From Stichopus chloronotus (taxonomy: Eukaryota; Echinodermata; Holothuroidea; Aspidochirotida; Stichopodidae), in NCBI GenBank assembly GCA_021234535.1, contig CM037838.1:29427969-29491968 (forward strand): a stretch of 64,000 nucleotides of DNA, in the 5' to 3' direction. The translations under genes and the position numbers were made by a program. The notes under the pieces were generated by a model. That model had not been told where the DNA came from, searched no databases, and saw only the letters and a program-made list of their open reading frames with translations. The stretch's first letter is position 1, and every line of letters begins with the position of its first letter. Shown here piece after piece: positions 1-11,600 of this stretch.

Positions 1-720
1 TTGCTTTTTTTAAGCCTAGACTTAAACTTGTAAAAAACAAAGACGGACAAAACATAAAACAAAGAAAAGAGAATGATTACCTTAATGGTGTCAAATAAGT
101 CGCCTGCATCATTGAAAATTCCTTTAAAAGCCTCCATGATTTGTTTATCGAACGTCAACAAAGATATGGCATTTGCTTGTACACCATCTATCGTATGGCC
201 TATTGGCGGGAATACAATTCCATACACACCGGCCGTACAAAAATTTGTTGGCATCCAATCCCAGATGTTTGTAGCAGGATGAATAATTAACTATCAAGTT
301 GTTGGCCTTCTGTGTATGTTGCTTCGCAGTATTTCAACGTGGCGTGCGAGACTGATTTTTGATGTATTAAGAGCGGTAAAAAAAATTGGAAAATATTTAT
401 TACAGCTGTTGTGCCGGGTCCAAAAACAAAAAATTCCAGATCGTAAAAATCCTCCACACGTGTGGAGAAATTTACTTTCGATGGCGTTGCTCCTGTTCTG
501 GGCAATACATGGGTATCAAATATTCATCCACTGTAGTAGGTTCAGTTACACATAACGTTGATTCGAGCGAGGAGTTTGTATATAACAGAAAAGTCGACCC
601 ACCACCTAGCAGCATGTACGTGTAGTTGGATTTCAAGCCGGGCACACATGATTTTGTTTTTTGCTGGTATACGATGCTGATAGGAACTTTATGTCATCGT
701 AAACAGCAGTTTGTGATAAA
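1..720 (-). pseudogene. Decayed minus-strand protein-like stretches, membrane-protein remnant
   Basis: Three adjacent open stretches in different frames look protein-like on the minus strand: about 690-475 (two NxS/T sites and several Cys), 505-287, and 290-1, which runs off the window. The last contains a hydrophobic segment (about 78-22) followed by KSRLKK, as in a single-pass membrane protein. The stretches are separated by stops or frame changes near 480 and 290. The family was not recognised. An ancient captured envelope-like glycoprotein gene is one possibility, a host membrane protein with short exons another; ATTAAG|GTAATC at 81/80 could be a splice donor. Confidence 0.3.
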
Positions 721-2296
721 TATTCTCTTCGGTTCAGAATAAAAAGCTGCAAGTTGGCTTGACCTGAGTGAAATCAATATAGAGACAGATGTATAGAGCC
801 AAAATGAAACCAACCTTATAGAATTGTTCAAAATTGTCTCTCTCAAGAGGAGGCCAAACAGGAGCCTCAAATTTACAGTTTCTTGATATCGAACGAAACT
901 GATGATTCCTGTCTGTCATGGCACATTTGTAGAAGAGGATCTACAGTAGGAAAAGTACACTGATAAAAACAATGGATTAACTACAGGAATTAAGATTGTT
1001 CTCCATACATAGTTTGAATACTGAGAAACAGGGCGGGGTTAAACTAGTGTGGGGCCCCCTGTGGCACAATAAGGAGAGCCTTTTGTGTCACAACCTCAAA
1101 CTCTCTGATCAAACGTGACAAGGAAGGCTTTGATCGTGTGCGGATCTGATCGTCCCCTTCGCTAACTCTCTATATTAACGACGAAAACTGTTAGACAATT
1201 ATCTTCAGCCGATAGCCATACACAGGGGAAATATTAACGCATATTTAAAAGAAGTTTAGAGCTTCAGTACTGGTCCTAGAGAACTATAGGTTATCTCTGA
1301 GAGTGCAATCCGTTAAAATTAAAGACGGTAGTAAGTACATTTCTAAACTTAGAAATTTAAAATTAAACCGTGTCCGTGTCGACAACAGTGACTGTGACCG
1401 GCAGTCTTTAAAAGGTAGACGCTTGTAAAGATGGACTTTCTTGATACCAGATGACGTAATTTACCTGCTGTAGTCTATTAACATGAATATCAACTTTACT
1501 GTCAAAGAGTAGGATGATTTCAGGTGGTAGCACTCTGTGCGGAATACTTGTTTGGTAAAAGGATTTAGAAAGTGTTCGAAATGACAAAAAGAATAGTAGT
1601 TTTCTCAGAAAGTTGCAGAGGTTTTCGCCATGCCTTTCTCTGAGAATGACGGAGGTTTTTTTTTTATTTTTTATAATCCATCGGTGGGACAATAAATTGG
1701 AATTTGTATCTATATGAATCTTCCTTTTGGTGGCTACCGTCGAAACTTTACTGATACGCGCCACTCCAACTCATGTGGCGCCCACCCCATTTAGTCTCCT
1801 AAACTTGTCATCCCCTAGCCCAAGATCCTGGGTACCTCAGTGCAGTAGGGGGATACCGTATTTGCTGATACATTGTTTCCGTATCACACGATAACTTGAC
1901 ACCCCCCAACACCCCCCAACACAACCCCTGTGACATCACTGAATCCAGAATCTGAGTCGTAAAAATCGGGGCAACTTAGTCAAAAATTCTAAATTCGGGC
2001 AAAAATGATCCTTGCTCCCCTTCGGGATATTGACCCCCGTCCAAGGGCCAATGCTGTGGCATCGTGTTATGGAAAGTTGAGGTCCTGATTACTGATATGT
2101 ATGTTCTTCCTCGGCATCGTGTGAGTCTAGCAGTAATTTATAATTGTTTAAAAACGTCTGCAAAGGTTTGAAGGGAACTGTACGCTTCGACAATGTATTG
2201 GGCGAACCAATCAAGGCAGTACGATTGTTTTGTAGGGCGTGATGATTCACCCAAAACTATTCTATCGTAAATACCTTCTAATTTGGCTTTTTTTTT

Positions 2297-2349
2297 CTGC
2301 CGTCTTTCAAATGGCGCCCTTCTAAAAGGCGCCATTTCAAAGACAGCAG
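2297..2349. repeat. 22-bp inverted repeat with 9-nt loop
   Basis: The left arm CTGCCGTCTTTCAAATGGCG plus CC (2297-2318) and the right arm GGCGCCATTTCAAAGACAGC plus AG (2328-2349) pair with two mismatches around the loop CTTCTAAAA. Pairing is unusually strong for this AT-rich region. Function unknown. Confidence 0.85.
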
Positions 2350-2949
2350 AATTGCCATGGTACATCCTAGGAAGTGAAAAAAAAGGAAGGGGGGGGGGGG
2401 GAAGGTAGTAAGGATGGGAGTGAGTGAACCAAAAAGTGCACGGAAATATATATAAATATATACAACAATCAGTCCAGATTAAACCTATATGGGTTTAATC
2501 CGTATGAAAAATAAAAGATAGAAAATTTAGGAGCTTTTACTCTTGTTGTGATGCGTTACATAGGAAGCCATCTTAACATTCTGGTTGTTCTCACTCAACA
2601 CCAATGTAAGTTTTGTTTCTAAGATATTGGCATTTAAATTGATCTTAGCTTACCTTAAAATTACATATGATGCATACGCTATGTGCGCATTCGAAAAAGT
2701 ATTTTCTTTTTCTAACTTTTCCATCCAAAGTTTAGGCGTTGAAATCTTTGTGCCCAGCTTCTCTGACGGGGTTGTCAAGGACGTATCATTAAAATCGCCT
2801 GGTAACCTTGCAATTTTGCTTTTAATCAATTTTGGTTTAAAAAAAAGAAAAATCGCACTCTCTTGCTTCAAGTTCGATGCATAAAAGTGTAACAACTTCA
2901 ACTTTGTTACCATCTCAAAACCAAAATGTAGGAACCATAGGAGTCAAAA

Positions 2950-2989
2950 CTGAAGAAAAAGAAGAAAAAGAAGAAAAAGAAGAAAAAGA
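2950..2989 (+). repeat. GAAGAAAAA microsatellite
   Basis: About four tandem copies of a 9-bp purine-only unit (GAAGAAAAA). Simple repeat; no gene around it. Confidence 0.9.
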
Positions 2990-5430
2990 GTGTTGTCTTG
3001 GTGTTTGTGTTGTAACAGCTGTTGGGGGGGGGGGGGGGGTACGAGTGAAAGCGTTTTCCGGCGATCTAAGTGTTATTTTATCCAAATATTTACTGGTTAC
3101 GCTGCGCGCCAACCGATAGATGGGGCTTCGCTTAAATAGTCTTCCCATAAGTTTACCATTACATGAACGATGACGGGTGCTACTTGAGCTTCGCAACCCC
3201 AATGAAGATGCGTCCGTCATTGCTTTTGTTGTAATGAAGCTATACCATACTTCAGCAGGATTATCACATGATAAAAATTGGTGTTACTACAGCAGTAGCT
3301 TGAAAAAAAAAAAAACAAAACAAAACAAAACAAACGCAAGTTACCATGATGATATTGTATACACTGTTATTCAATTTACAGAGACAGAATGTACCTGCAT
3401 CAAATTTTGAAGTCATGACGTCATGGATAAATTACAGAATGAAATACCATTGGTCTTCTGTGGATTTAAGAAAAAAAAAAGCTAATCAGTCAATCCGGTA
3501 CCATATTGCTTTGCCCATAATCATATTCATGCAGCACCAGCATCTTTGGCAAATAGTGATAATTTATAAGTTGGGGATAACACGTAGAATACGAGATCAC
3601 GTATGAATTTCATCATTGGAACTATATATTGGAAATTAAGCAGCCTATTACACAAATTTCGCAACAGTTGATGATCACTCCGGGCCTCTCGATCATGGGT
3701 GTCGATTTGTGTAGGGCGGAAGGGGGGGGGGGGGGTTGCGGAGGGGCCCTGGGCGACGGATGACATGCATTTCCTTCTTATATATTTTGGGGAGTGGAAG
3801 TCATTTGTCCCCCTACTTGTCCTGAAACTGAAATAAATAACTCTCTACACAATTGGAGTGTATATTTTCAAACCTGTGTTCAAAATAAACAAAACTTAGC
3901 TAATGTTAGCAATGCTAGAGAGACGGGAAAGTGTCAGTTTCTGCTATTTTTATCAAAAAGTTCTCATATTTTTTTTTCTTAATTTTCTCTTCCAGGCTTC
4001 AATTGCGATGATGGTCCTCCGTTTATATGGAGCCACTTTTTACTGCTGGTCCCCACTTCAACACTTTCTTTGCGACCCCCATCACCTCTCATGAAAAAGT
4101 CTGGTCACTGCACTGATAGTAGAGAAATTTGGGTCAGATTCTCCCTCCCCCCACTTTCAAATTCCAAGCTACGTCCATTACCTCGACAGCTGTCATACCT
4201 AGTATCTTTAGGGAATATGCTACAATGTGACAGAGGGGGCAAAATACCTTGGATGCTCAGGCTGAGAAACATTCTGAACACACCGCAAACATATTGTTTT
4301 CAAAATATTGACACCAACCAATCCTGTGTTTTATCTTACCCAACTGTCCCCACCGTCCTGTGCTACCCCGTTTTGACTGGAGTCGACTGCACACAAAGGT
4401 TTATGTCCTCAATCACCTCAATTTTATTGTGTATATCAGGGTCTGCCAACCTTTTTGAATCAAGAATGGAAACTACATTGCCACCTCTGCACATCGAGAC
4501 CACTTCAAGCCCTTTCCTCTGTTACAGTGCACCTTATACAATGTCTCTAGCAAAGTAGCATGGATATGAGCCAACGTTTGCCAACATATTATGACGCATA
4601 CCTTTATTAATTCCCCTTTCTTTCGTTGTTTCTTCTTATTCTCTGTTATTTTTTATGTTCAATTTGTGGGGTTTGGGATTGTAGGATACCTCTCCGTAGC
4701 CCACGGGCAGCAGCAGCAGGTTGGCCACTCCTGTTATTGGCCTAATATTACAAATCCTTTACCAGGGCATCGTCTAGTCGTACGGTCCAGGGCCTACTTT
4801 TATCAGACCAGTACAAGTGGGACAGTCTGGAATATAATTTTCATGACAGTTATCATTGAGGCTCCCTACCATAGAAACGATCTTGAAATGTTAATTGTGT
4901 AATTATCCTTAAAGATTAATGTTGAGGTACAAAGTTGACTACTGTATATATTCTCGGTTACAAAGTGCCGTCTCTGCATACCGATCCAGAGCGCAGACTG
5001 GAGTTAACGTACAATCAGCCAGAATCTTGCTATGACTAACGGTAGCAAACAGGTTCGAAAGATAAAAATGTGAATTGTTTACCCTGGCACAGTGATGTTC
5101 GTAGAGCGTGTAGCCGCTTAAAAGTTCACTCAGCTAAAATATTCAAATATAGATAATGCAGGGTACAAGGGTATGATTTTATGGAGTCCTAATCACTGCT
5201 ATATCCTATCAGTTAATGTATTGTTTTTTTTCTTCTCAATTTCAGTGCGAACCATATCCCACAATGCAATTAGTATCGATCAAATGAATATACCGTAAGA
5301 GACGAATGGTCTGTGGCAACACCGTGACTTTTTTAACTTGACATTGAGTCGCACTTGAGTGTCACTACATGGTCAGTTGAACGCTTTAACTGATTTACAC
5401 AGATCACCGATTTGACAAAATTTGTCCACC

Positions 5431-5481
5431 ATGGACAAATTTAAAAAGAGTGCCGGAACACTTTGGACACGGACAAAACAG
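5431..5481 (+). CDS. SH3GLB1: Alternative first coding exon A of endophilin-B
   Basis: An ATG in near-ideal context (GTCCACCATGG) opens 17 codons (MDKFKKSAGTLWTRTKQ) and ends at a GTAGGG donor in phase 0. This is the same phase as exon B at 8601, so it splices in frame to the exon at 14304. It resembles exon B (shared MD-FKK-AG and R-KQ endings) and the same part of human SH3GLB1. A pyrimidine-rich acceptor (TTTCTTCTCAATTTCAG) ends at 5245, so the full exon may be 5246-5481 with 185 nt of 5' UTR, including a short upstream ATG frame. Its product would carry a different membrane-inserting N-terminal helix with a Trp in place of the Phe pair. Use of this exon is inferred from sequence only. Confidence 0.7.
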
Positions 5482-5639
5482 GTAGGGCGATGTAAAATTG
5501 TAATAGTTTAGCTTAACATACTACTTTAGTGAGAAAGGGTCACCAACTTGAAGGAAATGATATGTCAGTCTCCATACAAAAGCCCTCAGGGAAAACCAAA
5601 TCTTTGAAACAAAAGAAAAAATCAGTCTCCCATACTGCC

Positions 5640-5935
5640 AGAAATACCTACTAAGGTACATTCTTATAAACGTATGAACACTTTTAGACACCGAAAACCA
5701 AATCAGGCAGACTATTCCATTCATCCACAACTTTCCGCCGTGAGGAAAACTTGAAGTTTTTTTTCTTCTAATGTGCAGCTATAGTGCTACCTGTAATCCC
5801 TAGATCACAGACTTGTTAGACCACTAAAAAAATCATTCTCAGCTGAACTGTCAAAAATATGAACAATTTTAAACACTTGAAGCAGATCAACTAGAAGTTT
5901 TCTAAGCTCGAGGAATGTTGAAAAACGTTGGTAAA
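5640..5935 (-). mobile_element. Second, truncated LINE 3' fragment
   Basis: Minus strand carries KLLVDLLQVFKIVH (about 5860-5910) and VVDEWNSLPDLVFGV (about 5687-5731), the C-terminal signature of the same LINE family as at 5960-7902, with stops and frame shifts. It lies head-to-tail just downstream of that copy, so two truncated insertions or a tandem duplication are possible. Confidence 0.6.
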
Positions 5936-6339
5936 GAGAATGAGCAGTGGTTTAGTTTAGTTCAGTTTAAAAAAAAAGGATCAGAAGGGACAATTAAGTC
6001 CCCATCAAGGACCCTGAAAAAAGTTACAAAAGTCAAACCCGGTCACAAAGCCTAAAGTACTTGTCCAGTGCATTCTTAAACCCATTTACACGTCTTGCCA
6101 TCACTATATCCTCAGGCAACCCATTCCACTCATTCACTACCCTCTGAGATAAAGAAGTAACGACGAATATTGATCCTACGTAGAATCTTCTGGAGTTTAA
6201 GACAATGACCTCTAATGATTTTACTATTAGCAAACTTGAAAAAATCAGAAAATGATAAATTATCAAATCCATGAACAATCTTAAAGACTTGTAACAAATC
6301 TCCACGTAATCTTCTCAGCTCAAGTGAAGTGAGATTTAA

Positions 6340-6899
6340 AAGGATAGTCCAGGCAGAAATTTAGCTTTGATATGTTTAAGAGTAAGTAAATGTGACCCTT
6401 AGTAGTAAAACTTCCATTCAGTTCCCATGCATGGTTCTCGCAGTTTTATCAGTTCAAGTTACCCCCCTTTGCTACCAACTGGGAACTTGAAGCAAACAGG
6501 AGTGACATCATCTCTTCGCATTGCTAAAGAGTCTTTGTTTTCTTCATTTTTTAATTTATTATTTTGACCTTGAAATCAGCAGGTGGTCAGCCTACATACT
6601 GGTTCCCGTGAAGGTCACAAAACTCTCATAGCCCTCCTATATTCACATTATGATATCACTATATATTGAAGTATTAAATTTGGTATATATTTTAAAGAAA
6701 AACATAAAATACTTTATCGATGTGGGGAGATGACATCACTCCTGCTTGCTTCAAGTTAACTGTCAGTAACAAATGTGGCAACTTCAACTGCTCATATCTC
6801 GAGAACCACACATGGGAATTGAATGGAAAATTCACAGTAATGGTCAGATTAACTTGCTCTTCAACATATCAAAGTTATGTTCGTGGCTAGACCATCCTT
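6340..6899. mobile_element. piggyBac-type foldback MITE with TTAA target duplication
   Basis: A 560-bp element with imperfect inverted arms of about 175 bp: AAGGATAGTCCAGGC from 6340, and reverse-complement AAGGATGGTCTAGCC from 6899. The arms meet around CTTGAAGCAAACAGGAGTGA (near 6487) and its mirror near 6730-6760. TTAA flanks both ends (6336-6339 and 6900-6903). The LINE reading frame on either side rejoins exactly if the element and one TTAA are ignored (minus strand RLRLLNLTSLELRRLRGD), which confirms both boundaries. No coding capacity was seen. TTAA target use is characteristic of piggyBac-superfamily elements. Confidence 0.85.
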
Positions 6900-7113
6900 T
6901 TAAGAGACGTAATCTGCTGTTATAGGGGACACCCTTGAAAGCCCTAATCAATTTAATAGCCCTGGACTTTCTCAAATAACTCCTTATCTTTAGAAAAATA
7001 TGGGTTCCAAGCTTGAACAGCATAGGCCTACTCTAAATGAGGTCTAACCAACTGCTTATAGAGTCTAACAACAATGTCTTGCTTAAGGAAACTAAAATTT
7101 CTTTTAATCATAC

Positions 7114-7839
7114 CTAAAATCCTATTTGCTTTTTAGCTGCTTCAACACACTGCTTAGCTGGCTGTAAAGAAGAATCTATATGAACACCTAAGTCCCTTTC
7201 AACAGAAACCTCTTGCAGTGACAGTCCATTTAAGGTGCACGAATACCTAGGATTGTTATTGCCAATATGCATTACTTTGCATTTATCAATATTGAACAGC
7301 ATTTGCCACTCCTGAGACCAAGTGAAAACCCTGTCTAAATCCTTCTGAAAACTTTTTGAATCACCTTCAGAGGAGACCTCAGAATACAGTTTGGTGTCAT
7401 CCGCAAACTTCTTGGCTCTACACACAATATCAACATCAATGTCATTAATGAAAGCAATAAACAGGAGAGGACCCAACACAGACCCCTGGGGGACACCACT
7501 AGTAACCTCCTGCCAAGAAGATGAGCAACCATTTAAAATCACCCTCTGTTTCCTATTACATAACCAATTCTGAATCCAGGTCAGTAAATTACCACAGATA
7601 ACCATACTCTCTAATTTAAGCAAAAGACGCTGGTGGGGAACCTTATCAAAAGCTTTCTGAAAATCCAGAAAAACAACATCAACATACTCCTGCTTATCCA
7701 ATGAACTAGTAACATTTTCCATGAACTCCAAAATATTGGTGAGGCACGACCTCTTTAGACAAAAGCCATGTTGAGACATCCTGATTAAAGAATAACTACA
7801 GAAGAAACTAACCATAGACCTTTTAACAATAGATTCCAT
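7114..7839 (-). pseudogene. LINE reverse transcriptase fragment (open part)
   Basis: 241 open codons covering palm and finger motifs, including the catalytic FADD and the GVPQGSVLGPLLF block. The frame closes at 7114 where related elements continue into the thumb. The continuing thumb sequence (ILGMIKRNFSF, LYKQLVRPHLE) is visible in the next frame down to about 7020. Part of the element at 5960-7902. Confidence 0.9.
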
Positions 7840-8210
7840 GACCTTACAAACAACACTAGTGAGACTGACAGGCCTGTAATTACAGGGCTGTGTCTTATCT
7901 CCCTAAAAGTCCCTGCATGGTCCCTGCTTTATTCAGAAAAATCATCAAAATCTAGCTTGCAACTTCTCCTCTTTTTTCTCTTATAAGTATTTTCCATGAA
8001 ATTGCTGAATATCAATACTGTATTTATAAGCATGATATCTTATGCTGCAAAAGTAAGGAATTCAACAACAAAAATGATTTTACATAATAAAAAAGAGCTA
8101 TCCATGAATTAGCACATAGAGGGTGTAATTAGTCACCTAGTTCAGTTTGGGGTCACTGCATTTTCCCTTTGGTTAAAATTAAGTGCGAATATATTCAGTG
8201 ACGGATATAT

Positions 8211-8480
8211 TCACTGAAGTTTGAAGCAGCCTTTAAGCTCTTTCGAAACTTCTTCCCAAAGTACGAAGTCTGTCCTTTGAAATGTGTATCCAGACCTGCA
8301 CAACATATAAACTCCTGATATGGGGCTTACCAGCTGCTTGTAAAGCCTATCTACTAGCATAATATTAAAGTGAAAGTCACGCACCATTAGATTTGATTTG
8401 GAAGTAAATCTACGTAAATCTTTCTCCCTAGCAAATAAGGTATTCCTGTTTTGGTCAGTTGGGGTAAAATTTTCCTGCCT
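8211..8480 (-). mobile_element. Weak LINE thumb-region fragment
   Basis: Minus strand contains MVRDFHFNIMLVDRLYKQLV, resembling the RNF-F----IVRLYKQLVRP stretch of the LINE at 5960-7902, but the rest is too diverged to align by eye. It ends about 120 bp before exon B of endophilin-B. Confidence 0.35.
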
Positions 8481-8600
8481 TTTGCATGTGATGTTGACAC
8501 TAGCACTCACTAGCACTAGCACTGTACAGAGTGTACTGCAGGTTCCACGTATGCTCTAAATTTAGTATTGTATGAGACAAAAATACAACACAATCAGTTC

Positions 8601-8663
8601 ATGATGGACGAGTTCAAGAAGTTCGCTGGTCAAGCTGGTACATTCTTTAATCGAGCAAAACAG
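8601..8663 (+). CDS. SH3GLB1: First coding exon B of endophilin-B
   Basis: Twenty-one codons starting MMDEFKKFAGQAGTFF and ending at a CAG|GTAAAA donor in phase 0. The stretch AGQAGTFFNRAKQ aligns with the human SH3GLB1 N-terminus (AGTFLSRAVQ), so this looks like the orthologous first exon. Two ATGs are adjacent; the second (8604) has A at -3 and G at +4 and aligns with the MD start of exon A, so it may be the real start. The segment is the amphipathic helix that inserts into membranes ahead of the BAR domain. Confidence 0.88.
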
Positions 8664-11600
8664 GTAAAACTTACATTGATTGAAAATCTATCTCCCGTTA
8701 GCCAACCAATTTGGGTTGAATGTGTGAGTTGGACTGTATTGTAATACTTTCAAATGTATTAAACTCACGAGTAACACTACAGTAGCCTAACCTACTGTAG
8801 TGTTACACTACAGTAGTCGTCATTAGTGTTACGGCAGTATTTTCAGTACTAACACTACAGTAGCACGCACAAGTCAGTCATAGACATAATGATTAAGTTA
8901 AGCTTCAAACTGACCTGTCGGATGTTAACGAAGCCCTTCATATGTGGCATTTGATCAGTAGTCAAGTTTTTTACTCCATAGCTACTTTTACTGGGCCTAC
9001 CGGTTTAGTTGGTAGATTCTGGTATTGATGTGTAGAGAATGAAAGCTAGGTTCTGGTTTCAAAGTGTAGAGAATGAAAGCTACTTAAGACACTCATAGCC
9101 TTAGGCCTAGGGTGGAGGGTTAGCTTGGTGGCCGGTTAGACCAGAGTGTTCGTGTTGCAGTCACTGTACATCCCCAGATCAAATCCTGGTATAACCACTT
9201 ACAAACTCAAAATTATTTGTTCAGTAAAGCAGTTTACAGTGGTGCTGATGGTTTTATTTCAGTTCGGGTTCTTGTTGTTGTATTCAGGTATTGTCCGTTT
9301 CAGGTTGCTCAGTACAGCTACTATTACTAGCTAGTGGGCTGCTGAGCTGGGCAGGTCCTCCACCCCTCCGAACCTTTGGGGACAGTGGCTCAAGGCTGGG
9401 GATACTGGTTCTCATCTGTTGGATGAGGACGTTAAATTTTGGTCCTAAGGAGCATGTTTGGGTTTGTATGGATTGTTGGTTCCCCCTGTCTCCTTACCCT
9501 CTGAACACTGATAGAAAAGAGTGGGCAAGTTTTGCTGTTGTTCATTCACGATCAACATGGTACAGGATCCTCAATGAGTCTTCAGACTTTCTGATCCTCA
9601 AATTCTAAACTAAACTAGATTAACGTCAATCATCTGTGTGCTACAATTTACAAAAGCTGCTGCTCAAAATTTTTCATTCCTCAAATATTTCATTTGTTTG
9701 AACATTCTTAATTATGCACCAAATTAATCAAGTACTGTGTTATGTACAGTAGGCTTAAGGTTAGTCCTCGGCTACTGAGTCTTATCATTGTTATCTATAT
9801 TGCTACTGTAATCTACAAATATTCATGACCGGGGACACCTCATGGCAAAGTACCACTGAGGAATTCTGGGATACTTAACAATGTGCTCCTTCCACCATTC
9901 AGAACTGTGCATTATACATGCTTAGATGCCAAGAAAATGCAATTGAAAATCCAAGTTGTTTGTATTTACTGTCCTTAATTGATCAAACTTCCCTACCCTA
10001 ACAATGCTAGGCCCAAACTGAACCACAGCTCTTCATTTTGCTACAAAAAATTCCACTTATGACATGTTAGGTAGGAATTTGTTTAACAGGTGTCACTTTT
10101 CCTCCCCATGATACACTGCGCTAGCCATTAACAATAATGCTTATTACAGTAGCACAGATGTTCTCATTCATACAGTAGAAATGGCCCTGTTAAAATTATA
10201 GTTGACTTGAAGATTCTAGTCCCAGGGCCAATCACAAGGCTGTTTAGTGTTAGCGGTTAGCTTTAGATATTAGGATAAGGGCAGGGGTTAGGTTAGGGTC
10301 AATAACCATGCTTTGGAGCATAGGAGCATGGTCGCACTTTACAAGTCTGCCTTGCCAATAGAGCCAACCATTACAATAAATATCCCATCCTACGTACCTC
10401 CCAGTAATGCTAGTGCTTCATCAGCATGTCTCAATGTGTAACATTCTTCTCTTATCAAACTATCTCTCATTTCAGATTACACTCTCATTTTGAAAAAAAA
10501 AAGAAGAAAAAAAAAGAAAAAATGATTGTGTTTACATCATTTTCCAGATTCAGATCTTTGACTTTCTTTCTCTTGGCCTCATGTACAGTAATTATTACTT
10601 TGTGTCTTCTGTGGCTTCATACTGTAGACTTAGGCTACCTGTATATATCTTTAGAGATTTATTATGCTGTGAAACTCAGTGTGAAAGTGGACAGGAAACC
10701 TGACAAATACAGCGAAGGGAGGGAGGGGAGGTAAGGTATATTGTGATGCCTATGAAATTTCTAGTGGTTCTGCTAATTTTTCCCTGGAGCTCCATGGAAT
10801 TCAGATGGTATGCTACAGTATTGTAAACCCGCATTGTGAATCACTTTGAGATGGAGTCTACTCTGCTGTACCTCTGGTTTTGTATGCTGTCCTTCATGAT
10901 GTTATCTACATACTTGCAGTTAGTTAGGACAAAATGGACTGCATGTGTGTAGTGTTAGCATTAACCATTTTTCCCTTGTTCAGTAGGAATTCACCAGGAA
11001 TGCTGGTATTTATGAAACCTTTTTTCTGTGCAACAAAAAGAGAGGATATGTGGCAAATGTCCTTTAATTTGTAGTCATGTAAAAGGAGGGCATATTGCTA
11101 TAGAGGCCCTTGTGAGTCCAATCATTTGCTGGGGGTCCTGACAGTAAATTAAGGGCCATAGGAGTATTTGAACATCAAATGTCCCAGTTTTTCTAGTTGA
11201 AAATGTCAGCAACAATTTTGCTACATCTTCAAAAAGCAAATACTGTATGTCAAAGAAATGTTCACTGTAATCAAGGATCCCTTTGAGAAAACTGTTACCT
11301 TGTTTAGTTGACATGCATGCAAAGATAATGTCACATGAGACAGTGAGAATAAATTATGTGTGCTTCTTCAAATTCTGTTCCAACAGTGGTAAAACACAAG
11401 ATTTGTTGTCTGGGAGGTCTTATTAAACAAATTTAGTGAATGATGTTAAGAAAAAGTGAATTAAGGCATGATACTGCAGCACACTGCAACCTGTATAGAT
11501 TTGTTGAAAATGAAAGATGGGCTACAGTAGCCTTGCGAATGTCTCCTATCACCTTTCATAAAGAACCCTTGATTGAACCATTTTCCACATGCCAAATTAC

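Larger units (their letters stand above)
721..5245. other. Intergenic stretch without recognised gene
   Basis: It holds AT-rich DNA, a 22-bp inverted repeat (2297-2349), a GAAGAAAAA microsatellite (2950-2989) and three poly-G tracts (2389-2401, 3024-3039, 3722-3735). Open stretches at 1408-1764 (-) and 4070-4558 (+) lack motifs and splice support. A 5' promoter of endophilin-B exon A may lie near its right end. Confidence 0.5.
5960..7902 (-). mobile_element. 5'-truncated Jockey/CR1-superfamily LINE, interrupted by a foldback element
   Basis: The minus strand shows reverse transcriptase motifs: NYRPVSLTSVVCK (about 7870), QHGFCLKRSCLTN, DFQKAFDKVPHQRLL, VTSGVPQGSVLGPLLF and KFADDTKLYS. Thumb and C-terminal motifs follow (RLYKQLVRPHLE, SQRVVNEWNGLPEDIV, VNGFKNALDKYF). 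A frame shift near 7125-7131, a stop after RPHLE and the inserted element at 6340-6899 inactivate it. The 5' end is cut near 7902; the 3' end reaches a short CTAAA-like run near 5950-5968. It lies between the two endophilin-B first exons. Confidence 0.88.

Noticed and set aside
1408..1764. 118-codon open stretch on the minus strand
   Set aside because: No recognisable family or domain; includes translated T-rich runs (poly-Lys), which is typical of chance frames.
3300..3340. A-rich AAAACAAAACAAAAC run as a poly-A tail of a retro-inserted gene
   Set aside because: No coding or gene-like sequence lies upstream in the right orientation; simple repeat only.
4070..4558. 162-codon open stretch on the plus strand
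   Set aside because: Starts are arbitrary, composition follows local C/T-rich DNA, no domain or motif is visible and there is no splice or homolog support.
6331..6907. GAGA as a 4-bp target duplication of the foldback element
   Set aside because: The TTAA pair just inside gives matching inverted ends and restores the LINE frame with the LNLTSLE motif, so TTAA is the target and GAGA is coincidence.
9117..9200. Possible functional tRNA gene
   Set aside because: A- and B-box-like words are present, but the flanks do not pair as an acceptor stem and no cloverleaf closes; a SINE head is the better reading.
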